Assembly (NCBI RefSeq): GCF_022557175.1
Contig: NZ_CP092915.1
Coordinates: 1,798,001 to 1,862,000 of the forward strand
From: Mycolicibacterium sp. YH-1
Lineage (GTDB): Bacteria; Actinomycetota; Actinomycetes; Mycobacteriales; Mycobacteriaceae
Length of the DNA: 64,000 nt
Direction: 5' to 3'
Under the pieces are notes generated by a model that was not told where the DNA came from, searched no databases, and saw only the letters and a program-made list of their open reading frames with translations. Shown here piece by piece: positions 59,156-64,000 of this stretch; the stretch's first letter is position 1; the number at the start of each line of letters is the position of its first letter. Made by a program: the position numbers and the translations under genes.

Positions 59156-60205
59156 GTGCACAGCCCACGAAGCCGTCGGCTCATCCGGACGGCGCTCGTG
59201 TTGATCGCGGTGGTAACACTCGCGTTCACCACAGGGTGCGCGGCCGGCCTCGGCGGGCCCGCGTCATCACGGGCCGCCCGCGACGGCGTCATCCGGTTCA
59301 CCTTCGCGCCCGACCCCATCTGGGACTACATGCACGACGCGGGCATCGTCGACCAGTGGCAGCGCGACACCGGCTACACCATCGAGACCAGCGCCACGTG
59401 GGATGAGTTCGGCCTGTTCGCAGGCGGTCATGCCGACATCATCTCGACGGCGTCATTCGAAGTGCCCGGCCTCGAGGAGCAGACAGGGCGCGAGACGGTC
59501 ATCATCGGTCGCTACAACGCCGAGCGCAGCCGAATCCTGGTCCGCGCAGACGAACCCGCGCAGACGCTCGCCGATCTGAAGGGCAGGCGTCTCGGCGTGT
59601 TCACCACGGTGTCGGGAACCCTGGTCTGGAGCGCACTACTGGCGAAGATGCACGACATCGACCTCGCGAACGACTACCAAGTCGTCGTCGCCGACATCCA
59701 GAACCTCTCGAACCTGTTGGCCCGCGGTGAGATCGACGCCTGTATCTGCTACCCGGACCTGTCGGCCCGCGATCTGCGCGAGGGCACGGTGCGACCGCTC
59801 TATGACGGTAAGTCCTCAGCCGAGCTGTTCGCCGAACTCGAGGCACCAGGCCATGACGGACCCATGGGCAACGTCTTCGTGGCCCGCAAGGACTGGGTCG
59901 ACGAACATCCCGGCGAGGTCTCGGCCTTCCTCGATCTGTGGGAACGCGGTCTCACCGAATGGCAGCAGCACCGCGACGAGATGATCGAGCGATATCCACA
60001 GCACTTCGCGGTAGACACACCCGAGGACATCGCGTTCATGAAGGACTATGTCGCTCAGCATGACTGGGTGGTCGAGGACGTCCGATTCGACCAGCAGTGG
60101 GCCGATGACGAGAGTTCGATATTCGACCTGATGCGGGAGACCGGAGTCATCGGCGACGACGTCTCCGATCCTCAGTTCCTCCCGACCGAAGGAGTCCGTC
60201 AGTGA
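59156..60205 (+). CDS. SsuA/NMT1-type solute-binding lipoprotein
   Basis: A 349-residue binding protein. A signal peptide leads to Cys28 (TTGC, a non-canonical lipobox), then IRFTFAPDPIWDYMHDAG and VFTTVSGTLVWSAL, as in NMT1/SsuA/ThiY proteins. It is likely to bind a sulfonate, thiamine-precursor-like or heterocyclic compound; the sequence does not say which. GTG 59156 follows GAGGAGG. Its TGA overlaps the GTG of the permease gene by four bases. First gene of the operon. Confidence 0.87.
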   Translation: MHSPRSRRLIRTALVLIAVVTLAFTTGCAAGLGGPASSRAARDGVIRFTFAPDPIWDYMHDAGIVDQWQRDTGYTIETSATWDEFGLFAGGHADIISTASFEVPGLEEQTGRETVIIGRYNAERSRILVRADEPAQTLADLKGRRLGVFTTVSGTLVWSALLAKMHDIDLANDYQVVVADIQNLSNLLARGEIDACICYPDLSARDLREGTVRPLYDGKSSAELFAELEAPGHDGPMGNVFVARKDWVDEHPGEVSAFLDLWERGLTEWQQHRDEMIERYPQHFAVDTPEDIAFMKDYVAQHDWVVEDVRFDQQWADDESSIFDLMRETGVIGDDVSDPQFLPTEGVRQ

Positions 60206-61038
60206 CGCAGACCATCGTCCCGCCGGACACCGAACCGGCACCGCGGAACCCAGTCACGGGTTCGAGGAGGCGGAAGACACGGGCGGCGGGGCCACGCCGG
60301 TGGATCGTGTCCGGTGTCGCACTGATCACAGCCGTCGCCGCATGGGCGGTCGTCGCCGCGTGGGTCAACGACCCGATCCTGCCCCAGCCGCTCAACGTGT
60401 TCGAACGCGTCGTCGACATCATCGTGTCGGGGGAGGCGCTCACCAACTTCGCCTCCAGCATCGGCAAGATCGTCGCGGGCTTCGCGATCGCGATGGTCGG
60501 CGGGCTGATCATCGGATTCGTCATGGGCCGAAGCAGATTCATGACTGCGTACTTCTCGCTCCCGCTGTTCGTGCTCGGAAGCATGCCCGGCCTGACGTAC
60601 GCGGTGTTCGGGCTGCTGATCTTCGGTGTCGGCCCCGGCGGCCCCATCGTGGTGTCGGCTCTGGTGGCGCTGCCATTCATCGCGATGAACGTCGCCGAGG
60701 GCGTGCGCTCGGTCGACGGCAACCTGCTCGCGATGTGCCGTGCCTTCGAACGCAACAGGCGCGACGTGCTGCGCCACCTCTACCTGCCAGCCCTGGTGAC
60801 CTTCGTATTCGCCGGTGTGCGCTACGGCTTCGCCATGGCGTGGAAGGTGGAGGCGCTCACGGAGGTCTTCGGCGCCAGCGACGGCGTCGGCTTCATGATT
60901 CGCAAGGCGTATCAGGAGTTTCAGGTCGACGACATGCTCGCCTGGACGACGCTCTTCGTCGTCGCCATGGTGCTGATCGAGCGCGGCCTGGCCTACCTGG
61001 AGAACCGCTTCTTCGCATGGCGGAAGGAAATCGCATGA
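60202..61038 (+). CDS. SsuC-like ABC permease 1
   Basis: A 278-residue permease. A hydrophilic ~30-residue N-terminus precedes six membrane helices, with the EAA-type loop MCRAFERNRRDVLRHLYLPALVTFV (residues ~175-200). GTG 60202 and the four-base overlaps on both sides place it firmly in the operon. It forms a heterodimer with the next permease, unlike SsuC, which is a homodimer. Confidence 0.9.
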   Translation: MTQTIVPPDTEPAPRNPVTGSRRRKTRAAGPRRWIVSGVALITAVAAWAVVAAWVNDPILPQPLNVFERVVDIIVSGEALTNFASSIGKIVAGFAIAMVGGLIIGFVMGRSRFMTAYFSLPLFVLGSMPGLTYAVFGLLIFGVGPGGPIVVSALVALPFIAMNVAEGVRSVDGNLLAMCRAFERNRRDVLRHLYLPALVTFVFAGVRYGFAMAWKVEALTEVFGASDGVGFMIRKAYQEFQVDDMLAWTTLFVVAMVLIERGLAYLENRFFAWRKEIA

Positions 61039-61826
61039 CCACCGTGACCTCGACGTCCTCCGCCTGGCGACGCCAACTTCGCGGCCATACCTCGTCGGCG
61101 CTGGCCGTCGTCGCGGCGCTGCTCACCATTCTCGGTGCCTGGCAGCTGGCCGTCGTGGTGGGCAACCGCATACCGTCGCCTGCGCAGACCGTCGACAGCC
61201 TCGTATCGGAGGCCGCGATCGGCGAGCTGTGGCACAACCTGGCCATCAGCATGAACCGCTTCGTGCTTGGCCTGGCACTCGCCCTCGTTGTGGGGGCTGC
61301 CGTCGGCGTCTGGATGGGCCTTTCTCGGTGGGCCGATCTCGCGTTCTCGGATTTGAATGCGGCGGCTCTGGCGATCCCCGCCGTGATCTGGGCACTTCTG
61401 ACCACCATGTGGTTCGGTTTCGGTTGGCTCACCCCGGTGGTGACGGTGTTCCTGTCGGGGCTGCCGTTCGTGGTGGTCAACATTGCCAAGGCGACGCGTG
61501 CGGTACCCGCCGACCTGGTCATGATGGCTCGCGCCTTCGGAGTGCCCCGACGAAACGTGCTGCGCCACATCGTCGCGCCAGCGGTTGCCGGCTCGACGGT
61601 GGCTGCCGTCCGGTTCGCGATCATGAGCGCCTGGAACGGGCTCCTGCTAGCGGAGTGGTTCGGCTCAACCTCGGGCGTCGGATGGCGGTCGCGCTACTGG
61701 TACGACGCGAACCAACTCGACGGCTTCTTCGCCTGGGTGCTGGTCTTCATCGTCGTGCTCGTCGTGGCCGACCTACTACTCCTGGGTCCCATCGAGCGTT
61801 ACGTCACCCGCTGGCGCTCCGCCTAA
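61035..61826 (+). CDS. SsuC-like ABC permease 2
   Basis: A 263-residue permease with six helices and the EAA loop MARAFGVPRRNVLRHIVAPAVAGS (residues ~160-183). ATG 61035 overlaps the previous stop (ATGA). It is closely similar in layout to permease 1, suggesting an old duplication inside the operon. The ATPase gene begins 26 bp downstream after gagagaccatg. Confidence 0.9.
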   Translation: MTTVTSTSSAWRRQLRGHTSSALAVVAALLTILGAWQLAVVVGNRIPSPAQTVDSLVSEAAIGELWHNLAISMNRFVLGLALALVVGAAVGVWMGLSRWADLAFSDLNAAALAIPAVIWALLTTMWFGFGWLTPVVTVFLSGLPFVVVNIAKATRAVPADLVMMARAFGVPRRNVLRHIVAPAVAGSTVAAVRFAIMSAWNGLLLAEWFGSTSGVGWRSRYWYDANQLDGFFAWVLVFIVVLVVADLLLLGPIERYVTRWRSA

Positions 61827-61852
61827 ACCCCCTACAACGAGAGCGAGAGACC

Positions 61853-62590
61853 ATGGCCTCCATAGAGATCCGAAACCTGGTGAAGGACTTCCACGACCGC
61901 AGCGGGTCCGCGACCCGCGTCATCGACGGGATCGACCTGACGATCTCGGGTGAGACGTTCGTGTCGGTCGTCGGCCCGTCGGGCAGCGGGAAGACGACAC
62001 TGCTCAACATAGTGTCGGGTATTGAGACGCACACGTCGGGCACGGTGGCGCTGAAATCCGGTGACCGCGACGCCCGTGTCGGGTACGTCTTCCAGGATCC
62101 GCGGCTGCTGCCGTGGCGCACGGTGATGGCGAATCTCGGCTTCGTCCAGCACGAGCGGGAGGGCTGGCAGGAGCGTGCGAGGCACTATCTGGACCTGGTC
62201 GGGCTGAGCCACTGCGCGGACCGCTTCCCCTCCCAGCTGTCGGGTGGCCAGCAGCAACGCATCGGCATCGCTCGGGCCTTCGCGGTGGAACCCGATGTGC
62301 TGCTGATGGACGAGCCGTTCAGCCACCTCGATGCGATGACGTCGCGCACACTGCGCGAGCATCTCGAGCGGATCTGGCTGGAGTCCCGACGCACCGTGAT
62401 GTTCGTGACCCACGACGTCACGGAGGCCGTGCAACTGTCCGACCGGATCGTCGTGCTCGCTCCTGGTGGCCGGGTGCACGAGGTGATCGACGTCGATCTC
62501 CCGCGGCCGCGCCGGGCCTCCGATCCGGCCGTCGCGGTTCTGCAGGCCGAGGTGCTGGCTCGCTTCGAGACTTTGGAGGCGGCGGCGTGA
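61853..62590 (+). CDS. SsuB-like ABC importer ATPase
   Basis: A 245-residue ATPase without a TOBE domain, typical of the nitrate/sulfonate/taurine class. Walker A GPSGSGKTT (41-49), Q-loop VFQDPRLLPWRT, signature LSGGQ (129-133), Walker B LLMDEP, and VTHDVTEA. It energises the two upstream permeases. Its TGA overlaps the GTG of the amidohydrolase (GTGA). Confidence 0.93.
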   Translation: MASIEIRNLVKDFHDRSGSATRVIDGIDLTISGETFVSVVGPSGSGKTTLLNIVSGIETHTSGTVALKSGDRDARVGYVFQDPRLLPWRTVMANLGFVQHEREGWQERARHYLDLVGLSHCADRFPSQLSGGQQQRIGIARAFAVEPDVLLMDEPFSHLDAMTSRTLREHLERIWLESRRTVMFVTHDVTEAVQLSDRIVVLAPGGRVHEVIDVDLPRPRRASDPAVAVLQAEVLARFETLEAAA

Positions 62591-63579
62591 CATCCCGTAT
62601 TCGGCAGGGCCCCATCGACGTCCACGCCCACTGGCTGCCCGAGGATCTGTTCGGGCTGCCGCCGGGCTCTCCGGTGCCGCCGCTGAACGGTCGCGACGGT
62701 CAACTGCACCTCGGTGACCTTCCGCTGTCGATCGAGACGGCCGCCATGTGCGATATCGACCGCGTGATCGCTGACACCGATGCCGCCGGGCTCGGCTCCC
62801 GGGTGCTCTCGGCGCCCCCGTTCGCCTTCCCGGTCGCGGCCGCCCCAGGCGTCGACGACTACGTGGGTGCGTTCAACGCGGAACTCGCCAAGGTGTGCAG
62901 TGACAGCGCGGGCCGACTGCTCGGGCTCGGTCTGGTGACTCTGCACGATCCCGACGCCGCGCGACAGCAGATGGCCGCGCTCGCTCGTTCGGGGTCGGTG
63001 CGCGGCATCGCGGTGCCACCGCTGCTTGGGCACACCTCCTTCGACGTCGAGCCGATGCGCGACCTGCTGCGGTTCGCCGTCGAGAGCGACCTGGCGGTGC
63101 TGGTGCACCCGATGCAGCTGCCGCGCCCCGAGTGGTCGTCCTACTACCTGGCCAACCTCATTGGCAATCCGGTCGAAACTGCCACGGCGGCAGCGGCACT
63201 GGTGCTCGGCGGGGTGCTCGAGGAACTGCCCGGGCTGCGGATCTGTCTGCTGCACGGCGGTGGCTGCGCGCCCGCGCTGGTGGGTCGTTGGCAGCACGGC
63301 TGGCAGCAGCGCGCGGACGTGCGCAGTGGGCAGACCCGCGCGCCGCGAGAGGGTTTCGCCGCACTGTGGTTCGACACCCTCACTCACGACGGCCCTGCAC
63401 TCGATCTTCTGCGTGCGCACTCCGACCCATCGCATCTGATGTGCGGCAGTGACTATCCGTTCGATATGGGGGTGGCACGCCCCCTCGACCTGCCGCATGA
63501 CGGGGGTATCGACGACGTCGCCCTCGAGCGCAACGCCCGAGCCTTTCTGGGCCTGGACCTAGGAGAGAAGCATGAGTGA
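62587..63579 (+). CDS. Amidohydrolase_2 (ACMSD-family) hydrolase or decarboxylase
   Basis: A 330-residue TIM-barrel metal enzyme: the first ligands are in IDVHAHWLPEDL, later His in VLVHPMQLP and LLHGGG, and Asp in CGSDYPFDMG. The ACMSD family includes aminocarboxymuconate-semialdehyde decarboxylase and related non-oxidative decarboxylases of aromatic or unsaturated acids. It follows the importer by a four-base overlap and overlaps the next gene by eight bases, so importer and enzymes form one catabolic unit. Confidence 0.88.
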   Translation: MTSRIRQGPIDVHAHWLPEDLFGLPPGSPVPPLNGRDGQLHLGDLPLSIETAAMCDIDRVIADTDAAGLGSRVLSAPPFAFPVAAAPGVDDYVGAFNAELAKVCSDSAGRLLGLGLVTLHDPDAARQQMAALARSGSVRGIAVPPLLGHTSFDVEPMRDLLRFAVESDLAVLVHPMQLPRPEWSSYYLANLIGNPVETATAAAALVLGGVLEELPGLRICLLHGGGCAPALVGRWQHGWQQRADVRSGQTRAPREGFAALWFDTLTHDGPALDLLRAHSDPSHLMCGSDYPFDMGVARPLDLPHDGGIDDVALERNARAFLGLDLGEKHE

Positions 63580-64000
63580 CGGACACATGAACACTCGGCA
63601 GGACTGGTCGGGGCATCGCGCGCTGGTGATCGGCGGATCGATCGGTGGGCTGACGACGGCACTTCTGCTGCGCCGGCTGGGGTTCGACGTCTCGGTGTTC
63701 GAGCGCACGCCGACCAACCTCGACGGCCGTGGCGGCGGCATTGTCCTGCAGCCCGACACGCTGCGCTGGTTCGTCGAGTGCAGCGACCAGCACCCCGAAC
63801 AGGTCAGTACATCAACGCATTACGTGCAGTATCTGGATCGGTCGAACCGGATCGTGCACCGCGACGACGCGCCGTGGAGCTACACCTCGTGGGGGACGTT
63901 CTACCGGGCGCTACTCGCCGACTTCGGGATGGACGACTACCACCTCGGTGAGTACGCGGCGGGCTTCGACGAGGATGCCGACGGTGTGGAGGTGCGCTTC
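63572..64000 (+). CDS. FAD-dependent aromatic monooxygenase (3' end outside window)
   Basis: The first 143 residues are visible. ALVIGGSIGGLTTALLLRRLG is the Rossmann FAD fingerprint (residues ~19-39), followed by acidic VFER and then GRGGGIVLQP. The pattern resembles PHBH-fold hydroxylases such as 2,6-dihydroxypyridine 3-monooxygenase. ATG 63572 follows AGGAGAGAAG; an alternative ATG is at 63587. It would hydroxylate the ring before cleavage or decarboxylation by partner enzymes. The C-terminal part is cut off, so the subfamily is uncertain. Confidence 0.85.
   Translation, partial: MSDGHMNTRQDWSGHRALVIGGSIGGLTTALLLRRLGFDVSVFERTPTNLDGRGGGIVLQPDTLRWFVECSDQHPEQVSTSTHYVQYLDRSNRIVHRDDAPWSYTSWGTFYRALLADFGMDDYHLGEYAAGFDEDADGVEVRF

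Noticed and set aside
62185..63498. 437-codon minus-strand frame opposite the ATPase and ACMSD-type genes
   Set aside because: It spans two overlapping plus-strand genes with clear motifs and has shadow composition.

Overview
The window is high-GC DNA from a Mycolicibacterium-type (rapidly growing) mycobacterium. Its backbone follows the Mycobacterium tuberculosis block Rv1232c to Rv1259 in order: the PRC/MgtE_N/CBS protein, the Rv1233c- and Rv1234-like membrane proteins, lpqY-sugA-sugB-sugC, corA, lpqZ, an SDR, kgd, an Rv1249c-like protein, an MFS pump, a nuclease-helicase, lprE, deaD, an acyltransferase, a TetR regulator with cyp130, an FAD oxidase, a Tap-like MFS pump and udgB. Gene identities rest on motifs, length and this order recalled from memory; no searches were run.

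Layout. 1-9106: a magnesium-sensor-like protein divergent from a CitE-like lyase, two Pro/Gly/Tyr-rich membrane proteins, and the trehalose-recycling importer lpqY-sugABC ending in a coupled SUFU-domain gene. The sugA-sugB junction carries a duplicated 33-bp unit that forms a micro-ORF coupled to both genes. 9125-22307: corA, a malic enzyme where M. tuberculosis has mdh, lpqZ, an SDR, a secreted DUF732 protein, kgd, and two drug-efflux-type MFS pumps. 22350-32386: a 13E12-type HNH protein, an FAD oxidase coupled to a large nuclease-helicase, lprE, deaD and an acyltransferase.

Three accessory blocks interrupt or follow the backbone. Block A (about 32.4-43.6 kb, between the Rv1254- and Rv1255c-like genes) holds a spermidine/putrescine-type ABC importer around a divergent Lrp regulator, a metal-ligand-deficient M24 hydrolase, an amidohydrolase, an iron-regulated siderophore-interacting protein and a large arylsulfatase. 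Block B (about 45.5-52.2 kb, between cyp130 and the Rv1257c-like gene) holds a GntR-OsmC pair and irtA-irtB. IrtAB is flanked on both sides by paralogous small secreted His-rich peptides whose upstream DNA and terminators are duplicated too. Block C (from 55.8 kb to the window end) holds flavin/F420-type oxidoreductases, then a PucR-type regulator divergent from an SsuABC-like importer, an ACMSD-family amidohydrolase and a truncated FAD monooxygenase. It looks like an uptake-and-degradation operon for an unidentified small, probably aromatic or N-heterocyclic compound.

Iron is a recurring theme: a near-perfect IdeR box precedes the siderophore-interacting gene, and a related palindrome precedes irtA. 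The best candidate for something undescribed is the peptide-irtA-irtB-peptide arrangement. After it come the sugA-sugB micro-ORF and the two importer-hydrolase operons. No tRNA, rRNA, CRISPR array, insertion sequence or prophage was seen.
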